Of a stretch of 64,000 bases of DNA, positions 19,209-28,957 are shown one piece after another (position 1 is the first letter of the stretch; each line of letters opens with the position of its first letter). The notes beneath the pieces are model-generated. The model had not been told where the DNA came from. It was given only the letters and a program-made list of their open reading frames with translations, and searched no databases. This stretch comes from Rahnella aceris (GTDB lineage: Bacteria > Pseudomonadota > Gammaproteobacteria > Enterobacterales > Enterobacteriaceae): contig NZ_JAADJV010000002.1 in the NCBI RefSeq assembly GCF_011684115.1, positions 61,209 through 125,208 of the forward strand, read 5' to 3'. The translations under genes and the position numbers were made by a program.

Positions 19209-20372
19209 CTAAATAAGCATTTTAAGCATCTTATCTGTTCTTGTTTCGTAAGTATATTCTTTAGCCAAAGCGAGGCGTTCATTCAAAGGGACGACATCAC
19301 CAGATATGACGGCATCAACAGCCATAACAAACTCGAATTTATCTTTACCAATCTTAACAACATTATGAAACTCCTGAATTGAAGAAAGATCTACACTGAC
19401 GATAGGCTTTCCAGCAGCCAAATATTCAAAAAACTTCATAGGAAACATGTTATCTGTATACTCGTTAAGATTATTCGGTAACAGTGCAACGTCAAAATAT
19501 TTAAGATATTGAGGAAGGACATTATAAGGCTTAGGCCCAAGCAAGTGTATGTTTTTATGTGCTCTAAGAATATCAATTTTTGTAGATGGATCACCTTCCC
19601 CCACCTCACCTATAATCACAATACTATATTGTGGTCTTTGGGCTGCAAGATAACTTATAAGATCCAAGTTTATTTTATATGAACTAACTGCACCAATAAA
19701 ACCCAAGACAGGAGAGCTTATATTTTTCAAATCTTCTGGAATAACATAATCCTTTGTTACAGCTGTATTGAAATGGACATAATCTGCAACATTAGAAAAA
19801 TAGTGTATATTATCATTCCATTTAACTCTATTTTCTTTCAACTGTAAGGCTGTCACAAATATTATGCTTGCCTGTTGAATTAATGTTTTTTCCTCACGTT
19901 CTAGAACATCAATTGGCATTCCAGGTTGAGCTTTAATTTCATCGACACAGTGATAAATTGTTTTAGAAAAATCATTCGGATTTAAAAATTCTGTAGTTAA
20001 TGGATTATATGTCCACAACCATGGATTTCTGAAACCAAGTAACTTACTCCACATTTTGACAAAAAAGCTCAAGTAGAATTTATTGAAACTCCTAACGGCA
20101 CGATATTCGTTCCAAGGTAAAGTTATTGGTGACCATACCCATATATTCTCTTGGACTTTCTTCGGTGGTCTTAGTGCCTTAAACAATTTTTTTAAAATAC
20201 GGCTAAAATCCTTCTTATTTAAACTTGGCTTTCGCAACCCCAAAGAATCTATGTAAAGGACCTTGTATCCTCTACGAGCAAACTCAACGGCAACATGCTG
20301 CTTATTAGTCCAAAATGGATTATCCCAGTCAGCAGTCGAAAGCAAAACAATTTCTTTATTATCATTTTTCAT
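19209..20372 (-). CDS. Glycosyltransferase (GT-B, TuaH/group-1-like)
   Basis: A 387-residue GT-B fold protein. It begins IVLLSTADWDNPFWTNKQHVA, a start typical of TuaH-type transferases, and has a C-terminal donor domain with GFIGAVSSYKINLDL, HLLGPKPYNVLPQYLKYFDVALLP and a FPMKFFEYLAAGKPIVS motif in place of the canonical E-x7-E. It probably adds one sugar of the repeat unit in the cytoplasm. Its start overlaps the end of the preceding acyltransferase gene by 11 nt. It is AT-rich like its neighbours. Donor and acceptor unknown. Confidence 0.8.
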   Translation of the reverse strand: MKNDNKEIVLLSTADWDNPFWTNKQHVAVEFARRGYKVLYIDSLGLRKPSLNKKDFSRILKKLFKALRPPKKVQENIWVWSPITLPWNEYRAVRSFNKFYLSFFVKMWSKLLGFRNPWLWTYNPLTTEFLNPNDFSKTIYHCVDEIKAQPGMPIDVLEREEKTLIQQASIIFVTALQLKENRVKWNDNIHYFSNVADYVHFNTAVTKDYVIPEDLKNISSPVLGFIGAVSSYKINLDLISYLAAQRPQYSIVIIGEVGEGDPSTKIDILRAHKNIHLLGPKPYNVLPQYLKYFDVALLPNNLNEYTDNMFPMKFFEYLAAGKPIVSVDLSSIQEFHNVVKIGKDKFEFVMAVDAVISGDVVPLNERLALAKEYTYETRTDKMLKMLI

Positions 20373-20934
20373 TAACTTTCCTCAAATATCTCACTGGATT
20401 ACCTGCATAAATACTATATGAGTCTAAATTTCCTCTAACAACAGAATTTGCACCTATAACCGTATGAGTGCCAATAGACGTCCCCTTCGTCACTACAGAA
20501 CCGGCGCCAATCCATACATCTTTAGAAATAGAAACTTCAGCTTTTGTATACCCTTGATCCCTTATTTTTTTATTATTATCTCTGAACTCGTGATCAGAAT
20601 CATAAAAACATACGTTTTGTCCAAAAAGGCAATCATCGCCAATAGTCAGCTTCTTATGACAAATGACGTGATTATTTTCATTAAAAAAAACACCATTACC
20701 TATAGTTAACTCTCCTCCAGAACAATGTAACACAGTGTTTTTTGATAAAAAGACCCTATCACTGTTACCTTTGATATAAATTCTACCACCATTTGTTATT
20801 TTTATTTTTGCACCAGGTGAAATGTATAATCTCAATGGATTTATCATTGCTCTATTTCCGTATCTGATTTTTATCAAGATACATTTGATGAATGAGATAA
20901 GAAATCTCAACCTGACTTTTCTGAACACAATCAC
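20362..20934 (-). CDS. Hexapeptide-repeat O-acyltransferase
   Basis: A 190-residue left-handed beta-helix acyltransferase (WbbJ/NodL/LacA type) with hexapeptide repeats (ITNGGRIYIKG, LTIGNGVFFNENNHV) and the late signature VWIGAGSVVTKGTSIGTHTVIGANSVV. It should O-acetylate a sugar of the exopolysaccharide using acetyl-CoA. It starts at GTG, whose GTGA overlaps the stop of the flippase gene, and ends 11 nt inside the next glycosyltransferase gene, so translation is tightly coupled. The acetyl group is the family default, not proven here. Confidence 0.85.
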   Translation of the reverse strand: MIVFRKVRLRFLISFIKCILIKIRYGNRAMINPLRLYISPGAKIKITNGGRIYIKGNSDRVFLSKNTVLHCSGGELTIGNGVFFNENNHVICHKKLTIGDDCLFGQNVCFYDSDHEFRDNNKKIRDQGYTKAEVSISKDVWIGAGSVVTKGTSIGTHTVIGANSVVRGNLDSYSIYAGNPVRYLRKVNEK

Positions 20935-22406
20935 CCCCGTTTATGTCTTATCATTCCAGCAAAACTCCCGCGTAAAGAAGGTATCAGAGTAATTACTGCA
21001 GACCAGAAAATTAAAAACAACACTCCATTAATTAAAAAATTTAAGTACAAATTTGAAATAGGAATTTCATAAGAGCTAATAAGCATATAGATACAAGAAC
21101 TCAAGATAATAATGTAAAACTTCTTACTGGTTTCACCCCATATCCCAAGTGAATAAATACATCCAGCTAGAGTTATTATTCCATATAGGGAATACCCCAA
21201 CCCAAGCGTCATTTCCTTAAAAAATTGATAGAATAAAATATTAAACGAAGCATTAACAATTAAACCTAGCGTCATTATTAACATTACTTTTTTATTATTG
21301 AATTGTGCATTCAAAGCCTTTATTAAAACGTAACTTATGACATTTGCCCATAGTCCGAGAGACATCCCCTGAAGAATATGTGTTGTGACCTCTATTGAAG
21401 TCGAATCAAATTTTCCCCGTGCAAATAATATCGTGACAACCAGATTTGCATGAACACCCAAAAATAATGAGACGGGCACAGCAAACAAAATCAATAAACT
21501 AAAGGTCTCAATGAGTCTTGCCTTGATATGTTCAGGTTGCAATCCTCCCCAACTAGCAAGTCCTGCCAAGGCAACAGGTGTCGAAACTACTAATAGAAGT
21601 GTTTCAGTGATAAATTTTGCATAGTCCAGCGCTGACACAGCAGTAATACTTATCAATGTTGCTACTGCACGTTCAACAGCAATATTTCCCTGATATAGAA
21701 ATGGCAAAAAAATAAGTGGCCTCAACGTTCTCCAAAAATTTAAAATAACACTTTTTAGTGTTTTACTATCAATTTTTTCCGGTAAATTCAAAATACCTTT
21801 GTTTAGCCCTCTAATTAAAACCCATATAAAGAAGACTAAATAACTGAATGTGAACCCCCATGCAAGATAGATTGGATTACCAATTATATAAGCGAACAGT
21901 GCCCCAAGCAGCATGCCAAAATTCTGTATCGAAGGTCGCATGGACATAGGAAGAAAGTCATCATGGGCCATTTCTACATAATTTATCAATGCTGAACTAA
22001 GATAAAGTGTAATACCCAGACTCATTATGATTAGCATTGACCTGGACAGATCTCTTGTCCTTTCATCTAGCCCAGGCGCAATTACATTAAGCCAAAAATC
22101 TACAAATAGAATAGCGCAGGAAGTTAAAATTACGGAGAATATAAGAAAGATTACCTGCATAGACCAAAAAAAAAGTTGTCCTTTATTTACACTTTCCGAA
22201 TGAAATTTTTTATAAAGCGGAATAAAAGCCGTCAGGCTATCACTCACCAAGAAATTTACCGGAACCAGAGTCCCAGTTTGCGCTACTCGATACGCTCCGT
22301 TAATATACCCAGTGCCAAATAGTGCAGCAACAATAACTTCTCTGATAAGCCCTAAAGCTTTGGAAAGTAAATTCCCACTAATTAATGAAACTATTGCTTT
22401 CCTCAC
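20931..22406 (-). CDS. MurJ/MviN-type flippase (Wzx role)
   Basis: A 491-residue polytopic membrane protein with 13-14 hydrophobic helices and the MviN/MurJ N-terminal pattern (SGNLLSKALGLIREVIVAALFG). In a Wzy-dependent locus with no other flippase it most likely translocates the undecaprenyl-PP-linked repeat unit, i.e. acts as Wzx although it is of the MurJ rather than the PST family. It starts at GTG with AAGGAC upstream and is strongly AT-rich. Confidence 0.83.
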   Translation of the reverse strand: MRKAIVSLISGNLLSKALGLIREVIVAALFGTGYINGAYRVAQTGTLVPVNFLVSDSLTAFIPLYKKFHSESVNKGQLFFWSMQVIFLIFSVILTSCAILFVDFWLNVIAPGLDERTRDLSRSMLIIMSLGITLYLSSALINYVEMAHDDFLPMSMRPSIQNFGMLLGALFAYIIGNPIYLAWGFTFSYLVFFIWVLIRGLNKGILNLPEKIDSKTLKSVILNFWRTLRPLIFLPFLYQGNIAVERAVATLISITAVSALDYAKFITETLLLVVSTPVALAGLASWGGLQPEHIKARLIETFSLLILFAVPVSLFLGVHANLVVTILFARGKFDSTSIEVTTHILQGMSLGLWANVISYVLIKALNAQFNNKKVMLIMTLGLIVNASFNILFYQFFKEMTLGLGYSLYGIITLAGCIYSLGIWGETSKKFYIIILSSCIYMLISSYEIPISNLYLNFLINGVLFLIFWSAVITLIPSLRGSFAGMIRHKRG

Positions 22407-22422
22407 AAGTTAGGTCCTTCAT

Positions 22423-23583
22423 CTAAAAAGATTTTTCAATGAGTTTTTTGTATTTATCAGCCGCATATTTTAAAGTGTATTCATCGGGTAGATAGCTATT
22501 TTTATTTTGCAAATCCTTAGCTAATAAACTTTCTATCTTGCTTGCAGCAACCTGATAGTTCAAGGGATCAACAAGATGAATATTCCCTGATTTAAATAGC
22601 TTAACTTGATTTGATAATACTATTGGCACCCCTACAGCAGAGGCTTCTAAAATATTTAAAGGAAGCCCTTCTATCCGGTTTGTTAAAAATAAAAAAACAT
22701 CACTTATTGATTCAACTTTTGCCAGATCTTCTCTTTTTAGAGACCCCAGAAACTTAATATAATCATTAGCTCCAAGAGAATTAACCAAACTCTTCAGTTT
22801 CTGTTCTTCTGGTCCACTACCAACAATAATGTAAACAAATTCATTTTTATCGTTTAATAATTCAATTGTTTTAATGCAATTATACACCCCTTTTTGTGAA
22901 TGTAATCGGCAAGCCGTTAAGATAACTTTTTTTTCGTAAGGGATGTTATAATAATCTTTTATTTTATTATCATCACAACAGTCACTTTTAAACAATTCGG
23001 AATCTATGCCATTACTAATTAGAGATATTTTATTCTTATCAATAAAACTTTCGTAAGGCCATCGATTAAAGTCTCCATAAACTTGTTCACCTATACCAAC
23101 AATGTAATCAAATTTGTTGTAATTAATAAAATCGCGACATAACCAAAAAATATTTTTTGGTGATGTCAAAAATCCTTTTGGAGTTTTTGTTTTCAATTTT
23201 GAGATGAACTCCCCCCAAGCTGTGCCATGCACTTGGATCAAAAATTTTATATGTGGATTCTTATGTTTTAGATCTATCACACCATAGGCACCAGTACTGA
23301 CACTAAAAACAGTATCGCAATCTTTTATATAATTTTCCTCAAAAGCTTCTCTAGAGGATTTCCACCATCCGTGGGAGTATTTGCCGCTTTTAACGTTATC
23401 GATAAATAAAACTTCAATTCCATCGATATGATGTAACCCTACATAATCTGGCGTTTTAGTGGTAATAATTCTCACATTACTCCCCAGACGATGCAACCCT
23501 TTAGCAATATCCCAGGCCACAACCTCCATACCACCAAGTCCGTGCATAGGTAATGATCTTGTAAACATTACAACATTATTCAT
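22423..23583 (-). CDS. GT4 glycosyltransferase
   Basis: A 386-residue GT-B family 4 transferase. The N-terminal SLPMHGLGGMEVVAWDIAKGL is the acceptor-side glycine loop. The C-terminal ILTACRLHSQKGVYNCI, FLGSLKREDLAKVES and EGLPLNILEASAVGVPIV (E-x7-E) form the donor site. It probably builds the repeat unit with the two other transferases of the locus. AT-rich; specificity unknown. Confidence 0.85.
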   Translation of the reverse strand: MNNVVMFTRSLPMHGLGGMEVVAWDIAKGLHRLGSNVRIITTKTPDYVGLHHIDGIEVLFIDNVKSGKYSHGWWKSSREAFEENYIKDCDTVFSVSTGAYGVIDLKHKNPHIKFLIQVHGTAWGEFISKLKTKTPKGFLTSPKNIFWLCRDFINYNKFDYIVGIGEQVYGDFNRWPYESFIDKNKISLISNGIDSELFKSDCCDDNKIKDYYNIPYEKKVILTACRLHSQKGVYNCIKTIELLNDKNEFVYIIVGSGPEEQKLKSLVNSLGANDYIKFLGSLKREDLAKVESISDVFLFLTNRIEGLPLNILEASAVGVPIVLSNQVKLFKSGNIHLVDPLNYQVAASKIESLLAKDLQNKNSYLPDEYTLKYAADKYKKLIEKSF

Positions 23584-23628
23584 ATTTACATCTCAATTAT
23601 GATTAATTAAAAAATCACCCTATAGGGA

Positions 23629-24897
23629 TTAGGATTTTCTACTAAGCTTGTTTATAAATAGCAATAATAGTGATGAACATAGACCAAGCATAATAGGGGG
23701 GGCAATAGCGCCAAATGATCCCCTAAAAATTATAAATGAAAATGATGACAACCATAAACCGATGAAGTAATAATATGAAACTTTAGCCTTACTGAGGAAT
23801 GAATCAGCACGACCTGTAATAACACCTATAATCAAAGCGCCTAATATAACAAAGATCATATCACCAGCATAATATAGCTCTCCGACCAAAGGAGCACTTA
23901 AATTTGTATAAAAATACCCTTGATGCTCCGCCGCAAGCATACCTAAGTTAGTCGGTTTGGATTCCCAAAGACTTCTTGGTATAAAAAAACTTATCCCGGC
24001 GATAAAATTAACACCCCATGAATAACCGGTGTCACTTACAAACCTGACGATATTCACTAATTGTTGAAACGAATCGAAATCTAATCCTTTGACAACATAA
24101 TCTGATAGATCATAGGTATTATAATTATTCGAACTTTCCCCCAAATGTTTTACTAGAGGGAACAATATAAATAAAAATATCGGTGACGCAATAAACAACA
24201 CAGCTAAAGATAACCGACTTTTCATCTTATTAAATACCACAGCTATTGCTATAGCCATACTTAAAAAGTGAAACCTTGGACTTGAAAGAGGGCTATTTAT
24301 TATTAGATTGATAACAATGCATATGATAAAAATGCAATATGAAAACTTGCCAAAACTTTTATCTACATTTTGAACCCTATTCACCCAAAAACATAAGTAC
24401 ACTACCAGTATTCCAAATGCACAAAATTTAGAAAGTGCATATAGCATGGGTAAAAAACCATCTGAGTAGACTAAATCGCTAATAACAGATCTTCCCATGA
24501 AAAATGAAGAAATACCGACGATACTTATGAATAACATAGATGGAATCATTAATAGAAAAGCAACAACATTAGTTTTTGCATCTATCCTTAGATCGAATTT
24601 ATTATTTTCATTGCAATCACTTATACTGTTTTTCTTATACGAAATAGAATACCCTAAGAATAAAAAAATGCTAAACAAACACGTAATATAATTTACGAAG
24701 GATATTTCTTTATGCAACGGGTAATTATTCCATGGGAAAATATTATTCACATATTGTAAGTAAGAAGGAAACACAAAAAACCAAACTAAAAAAATAACCC
24801 ACTGCGAGATGAAAAGGCCTACTTTATTCCTTATAAGTAATAAGACAAATAGTATTAAATTCAGTGAAATTAAAATGAAATATGATATTTCAGGCAT
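23629..24897 (-). CDS. Wzy-like polysaccharide polymerase
   Basis: A 422-residue integral membrane protein with 10-12 helices and a large periplasmic loop (about residues 210-310), the layout of O-antigen/capsule polymerases of the OatWY/Wzy type, which share little sequence. A GTG at 24912 is possible, but the ATG at 24897 has an AGAGAG Shine-Dalgarno at good spacing. It is the only polymerase candidate in a locus that has Wza, Wzb, Wzc and a flippase. Very AT-rich. A hexanucleotide tandem repeat lies ~135 nt upstream. Confidence 0.75.
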   Translation of the reverse strand: MPEISYFILISLNLILFVLLLIRNKVGLFISQWVIFLVWFFVFPSYLQYVNNIFPWNNYPLHKEISFVNYITCLFSIFLFLGYSISYKKNSISDCNENNKFDLRIDAKTNVVAFLLMIPSMLFISIVGISSFFMGRSVISDLVYSDGFLPMLYALSKFCAFGILVVYLCFWVNRVQNVDKSFGKFSYCIFIICIVINLIINSPLSSPRFHFLSMAIAIAVVFNKMKSRLSLAVLFIASPIFLFILFPLVKHLGESSNNYNTYDLSDYVVKGLDFDSFQQLVNIVRFVSDTGYSWGVNFIAGISFFIPRSLWESKPTNLGMLAAEHQGYFYTNLSAPLVGELYYAGDMIFVILGALIIGVITGRADSFLSKAKVSYYYFIGLWLSSFSFIIFRGSFGAIAPPIMLGLCSSLLLLFINKLSRKS

Positions 24898-25030
24898 TAG
24901 TAACTCTCTCACTGCTTGTGATAATCATCTATCTCATTTCCCTATATAGTATTGGCTGCATTAATTTAATTTGTACATCGAGATATCAATTAGTCACTTA
25001 AATTTAAGCCCACTCAAGGCATATCACTTA

Positions 25031-25066
25031 ATTCATATTCATATTCATATTCATATTCATATTCAT
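25031..25066 (-). repeat. Hexanucleotide tandem repeat (ATTCAT)6
   Basis: Six perfect copies of ATTCAT (ATGAAT on the transcribed strand) lie in the 210-nt gap between wzc and the polymerase gene. Read on the minus strand they form a mini-ORF, Met-Asn six times, then a TAA stop. No Shine-Dalgarno precedes it. Such repeats can change copy number by slippage. Confidence 0.9.
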
Positions 25067-25107
25067 AGCGAATTAAATGACGCCTTGTGTTTCATTTATA
25101 TATAATT

Positions 25108-27270
25108 TTACTTACTATTATCCGATGAATATGTATAACCATAGTTATTGTATCCATATTCATGATAATTCGCGGCTTTTTTTATCACACGGTTAAGGAT
25201 ACAACCTTTTACTATTATTCCGCTTTGTGCTAATCGATTAATACTAACTTCAACTTCTTTAGCCGTATTGATCTCAAAACCAACAACCAGCAGCGTCGTC
25301 CCTACATAACGCCCAATAATGGCAGCCTCTGTAACAGCTAAAATAGGAGGTGTGTCAATGATAACTAGGTCGTAATTTTCAGAAGCCCATGTCAAAAGAT
25401 TTTCAAATCTTGAATTTGTAAGTAACTCCGCTGGGTTTGGAGGAACTTTTCCTCTTGAAATATAATCAAAACTTATTCCAGATATTTTCTTGACTACCTG
25501 ATCAATTGATGAAGAACCAGATAGTATATCGGATAGTCCAATATCATTATCTACGCCCAAAGCCCTATGTGAGTCTCCCCGCCTCATATCTGCATCGATA
25601 AGAATAACCTTCTTACCAACTTTCGATATCACTTCAGCTAAATTACTACTAATAAATGTTTTTCCCGCTTCAGGGCTAGCACCTGATATCATAAGAAGAT
25701 TATTTTTGGCATCCAGCATCGCAAAATGAAGACTAGTTCGTAGACTTCTGATAGCCTCAATAGCCAGGTCAGCTGGATTCTCGCACGCTAACAATGTTGG
25801 ATTGTTAGCGGTTCTATTTTTATCTTTTATATTATTCCTCTTAAATGACCATTCCGAAACTGGCACACTTGCATATACAGTGATCCCTAGCTCTTCAAGC
25901 TGCTCTGGGGAATATAAGCCTCTACGAAGCATAAATATTGTGAAAACGACACTAAATGATAGTAAACCACCTAAGACCAGCCCCATCAATATTACTAATA
26001 CTTTCCTTGGTTTTACTGGTTTAGGCTCTGTAACAGCATCATCAATTATTCTAACATTGCCAATTGCACTCGATTTAGCAATATTTAATTCTTGCTGTCT
26101 ATTCAGTAATTGCATATAGACTGCTCTTCCTGACTCAACATCACGACTGAGGCGAAGAACTTCCTGCTGTGTGGCTGGCATACTCGAAACATTTTCACTT
26201 AGACGATCTTTCTCTTGTTTAAGAGTTTGTCTTTTTTCAAGTAACGATTTATAAATGGGATGATCTTTAGTATATAGCTGGGATATTTCAGCTTCCCGGA
26301 ATGTTAACTCATTTAACTGATTATCCACATTTACAATTTGATCGAGTACAGCTTTAGCTTCCATTGGCAAATCGATTGTGTTCTTTTGTTGCCTATAGTT
26401 ATTGAGTCTATCCTCAGCTACGTCTAATTCACTTCTAACTTTTGGAAGTTGTAATTTCAGGAAGTCTAAACTTTTTTCATCCTGTGCAGCCTGCCTGTCT
26501 ATGTTTTGTGACAGATAATTTTGAGTAATACTATTTAATATCTTTTTGATCAATATTGGGTCTGTACCAGTGACAGTTAGTGCAAGCATCCCACTATCCT
26601 TTCCTTGTTCGGAAACGGTATAGTTATCTTGTAAGCTATTAATTGCCTCAAGCTTTGTGACTAATTTTATCTCGAACTTATCATCCACTTTCGCATCAAT
26701 GCTATCAACTTTAATCGATATTCCATGTCCATCTAACAGTTTCCCTACTTCGCCTTTTATCTCGAAATCATCTCCAGTGACAAGGTAATTATTTGCATCG
26801 ATTACTGTCAGTCTCACTTTAGGATCTTTGTCTCCATCTCGCGGTAAATAGAGCCGACTTACCTCAAGATGTCCTGACTTCTGACCTGTTAATCGTGCCC
26901 ACCCTCTGCCAAAAATGGGGAAATACTCTTGCTTAACAACAGTCTGTAAGTTTAAATCACTTACTGTTTTTCCCAGTATCATTCTTGACTGTAATAGCGT
27001 TATTTCAGGAGCAGACTGAGGAACTGCATCTGGTAGAACTTGATTCAAACTTTCCAGTATGGCATTACCAGCTTTCTGTTCTACTTGAACGAGCGAATCC
27101 GCTTGAAATACTGGAGTCGCAAATAATGCATAAATGACAGTTAGAAGAGTAATAAAAGCGGTAATCGCAATTATTAATTTTCGATGATCAATTACTTCAC
27201 CTATAATACGGCGCATTGTAATTTCATCGGATTCAGTTAGATTTTTTTTGGTTAAAATATCTTGAGGCAT
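25108..27270 (-). CDS. wzc: Tyrosine-protein kinase Wzc (polysaccharide co-polymerase)
   Basis: A 720-residue inner-membrane PCP-2a/BY-kinase. Order: short cytoplasmic start, TM1 (~30-52), a Wzz-type periplasmic domain with long coiled coils (~55-425), TM2 (~428-450), then the kinase with Walker A (SGASPEAGKT, ~527-537), Walker A' (LIDADMRRGD) and a C-terminal tyrosine cluster with six Tyr in the last 21 residues. It controls chain length and export by cycling autophosphorylation, opposed by Wzb. It is more AT-rich than wza and wzb, marking the start of the variable part. Confidence 0.95.
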   Translation of the reverse strand: MPQDILTKKNLTESDEITMRRIIGEVIDHRKLIIAITAFITLLTVIYALFATPVFQADSLVQVEQKAGNAILESLNQVLPDAVPQSAPEITLLQSRMILGKTVSDLNLQTVVKQEYFPIFGRGWARLTGQKSGHLEVSRLYLPRDGDKDPKVRLTVIDANNYLVTGDDFEIKGEVGKLLDGHGISIKVDSIDAKVDDKFEIKLVTKLEAINSLQDNYTVSEQGKDSGMLALTVTGTDPILIKKILNSITQNYLSQNIDRQAAQDEKSLDFLKLQLPKVRSELDVAEDRLNNYRQQKNTIDLPMEAKAVLDQIVNVDNQLNELTFREAEISQLYTKDHPIYKSLLEKRQTLKQEKDRLSENVSSMPATQQEVLRLSRDVESGRAVYMQLLNRQQELNIAKSSAIGNVRIIDDAVTEPKPVKPRKVLVILMGLVLGGLLSFSVVFTIFMLRRGLYSPEQLEELGITVYASVPVSEWSFKRNNIKDKNRTANNPTLLACENPADLAIEAIRSLRTSLHFAMLDAKNNLLMISGASPEAGKTFISSNLAEVISKVGKKVILIDADMRRGDSHRALGVDNDIGLSDILSGSSSIDQVVKKISGISFDYISRGKVPPNPAELLTNSRFENLLTWASENYDLVIIDTPPILAVTEAAIIGRYVGTTLLVVGFEINTAKEVEVSINRLAQSGIIVKGCILNRVIKKAANYHEYGYNNYGYTYSSDNSK

Positions 27271-27289
27271 ATATTATTTCCCTGATCAA

Positions 27290-27724
27290 TTATCCATTCA
27301 ACTTTTGTAGCCAAGCCTGGCAGGCTTGGTCAATTAGTCGATAAACAGATTCGAAGGCTTCCTGACTCTTACGATAGGGATCTGAAATTTCCCTACGACC
27401 ATTCCAATGTCCAAGCAACATGATTTTTCCGTGCGCTTCTGGTGCAACACGACTTATCTGTTCTTGATGGGATTTCTCCATGACTAAAATGAGGTCGTAT
27501 TGTCGGCCTAACGCAGATGTAAACTGAGTCGCATGATGTCCATCAAGCTGTAATTGATGCTTTTGAGCCACCTCAACGGCAGAGGGGTCTGCAGGCTTGC
27601 CTACCAATGCAGCCGTTCCAGCCGAGTCTATTTTCTTGTCCGGTAATAATCGCCTCAGCAGTCTCTCCGCAATCGGAGAGCGACATATATTTCCGGTACA
27701 GACAATTAATATTGAGTCAAACAT
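27290..27724 (-). CDS. wzb: Low-molecular-weight protein-tyrosine phosphatase Wzb
   Basis: A 144-residue LMW-PTP with the CX5R P-loop C9-TGNIC-R15-S and the SDPYRKS acid loop. It dephosphorylates the tyrosine tail of Wzc. An ATG 12 nt upstream (27736) is possible, but the ATG at 27724 overlaps the wza stop as TAATG and gives the family start MFDSILIVC, so it is chosen. It lies between wza and wzc in the standard order. Confidence 0.93.
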   Translation of the reverse strand: MFDSILIVCTGNICRSPIAERLLRRLLPDKKIDSAGTAALVGKPADPSAVEVAQKHQLQLDGHHATQFTSALGRQYDLILVMEKSHQEQISRVAPEAHGKIMLLGHWNGRREISDPYRKSQEAFESVYRLIDQACQAWLQKLNG

Positions 27725-28869
27725 TATGGATTCCATTGCCGTACAAAACGTCCCGCTTCAATCATGTCATGCACTCCCGTAATGGTCGGGACAATCTGCG
27801 AAATGACACGATTCCAGCGAACAATCGGCGCAGTGGTGACATAAACAATATCGTAAGGCTGAAGCTGGAATTCCGTACTCATCACCATAGAAGAGGCATC
27901 TTTGGCATTCAGCTGATAAATGTTGGCGATTTTGCCTTTCTGGCTTCCCTTCAGCGGGCGAATAACAAATATCCCGGAAGCATCCGCCATACTTTGGGCA
28001 ATCCCATCTGAGTTGCCTAATGCCTCGGCGAGAGTCATCCCGCTACGGTCCATTTTCAACGTGCTCTGTTTGGTGACTTCGCCCATCACAAACACTTTCA
28101 GGTCATCATTTCGTGGTACAAACAAAATATCGCCAGGGTAAAGCAAGCGGTTCTGTGTGAGGTCACCTTTCTGCATCAGGGCCTGAAGAGAAATCTGTGT
28201 ATCCTGACCGTTGTGATTGAGCACCACGTTACGCCAGTCAGCATCAGGCGCTAAACCCCCTGCGGCATTAATGGCATCAATCACGGTAAGCGGAATATTG
28301 GTAATAGGCTGTTGTCCGGACTTGATGACTTCACCGGTGGTATAAATTTTCTGCGAACGGAATGCCGCAATACTGACGTCAACCTGCGGACTTTCAATGT
28401 ACGTCGCCAGACGGTTACTTATCTCCTGACGTACTTCACTGACAGTTTTTCCGGTGACCTTCAGTTTCCCGATATAAGGATAGAAAATTGTCCCGTCGGC
28501 GTTAACCCAGTTACCCGTGTCACTGGCACTGCGGTACTGACCTGCCGGGGTGGTCAGTTCCGGGTGATCCCAGACGGTAACCATCAGCACATCACCAACC
28601 CCAATACGGTATTGGTAGTTTTGCAGTTGTATATCCAGCTGAGGATTTGGCCGTGCCTGAACGCTGTCAGGGCGCAGCTGATCGATCAGGCCGGGCGTCA
28701 TCGGGTACACGTTAACTAATTTATCAATGTCATAATTGCTATCAGTAGGTTGAACAACGTCTTTGTCCATGGTACTTAACGACTGCCCTGGAATAACCGT
28801 ACATCCGCTCAGTAACAAAGCCCCGAATAATGCAGAAATCTTAAACGTTTTATTTTTCATAAAATCCAT
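27724..28869 (-). CDS. wza: Outer-membrane polysaccharide export lipoprotein Wza
   Basis: 381 residues, nearly the length of E. coli Wza (379) and very similar (GNYQYRIG-type PES domain start, [40 protein letters not shown]). An N-terminal lipoprotein signal with lipobox LLSGC is present; a second in-frame ATG at 28860 may be the real start. The mature lipoprotein forms the octameric outer-membrane translocon for the polymer and contacts Wzc. It lies downstream of wbaP and overlaps wzb by one base. Confidence 0.95.
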   Translation of the reverse strand: MDFMKNKTFKISALFGALLLSGCTVIPGQSLSTMDKDVVQPTDSNYDIDKLVNVYPMTPGLIDQLRPDSVQARPNPQLDIQLQNYQYRIGVGDVLMVTVWDHPELTTPAGQYRSASDTGNWVNADGTIFYPYIGKLKVTGKTVSEVRQEISNRLATYIESPQVDVSIAAFRSQKIYTTGEVIKSGQQPITNIPLTVIDAINAAGGLAPDADWRNVVLNHNGQDTQISLQALMQKGDLTQNRLLYPGDILFVPRNDDLKVFVMGEVTKQSTLKMDRSGMTLAEALGNSDGIAQSMADASGIFVIRPLKGSQKGKIANIYQLNAKDASSMVMSTEFQLQPYDIVYVTTAPIVRWNRVISQIVPTITGVHDMIEAGRFVRQWNP

Positions 28870-28957
28870 ATCATGTGGTTCAACAGAAATTGATGTTGGC
28901 CATGACGCTAATAACTAGCAGCCAATACATGAGGGTGATGCATTATTTAAATGACTG

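Noticed and set aside
25021..25070. Repeat block considered as a CRISPR fragment
   Set aside because: Contiguous 6-bp units without spacers and no cas genes; it is a simple tandem repeat.
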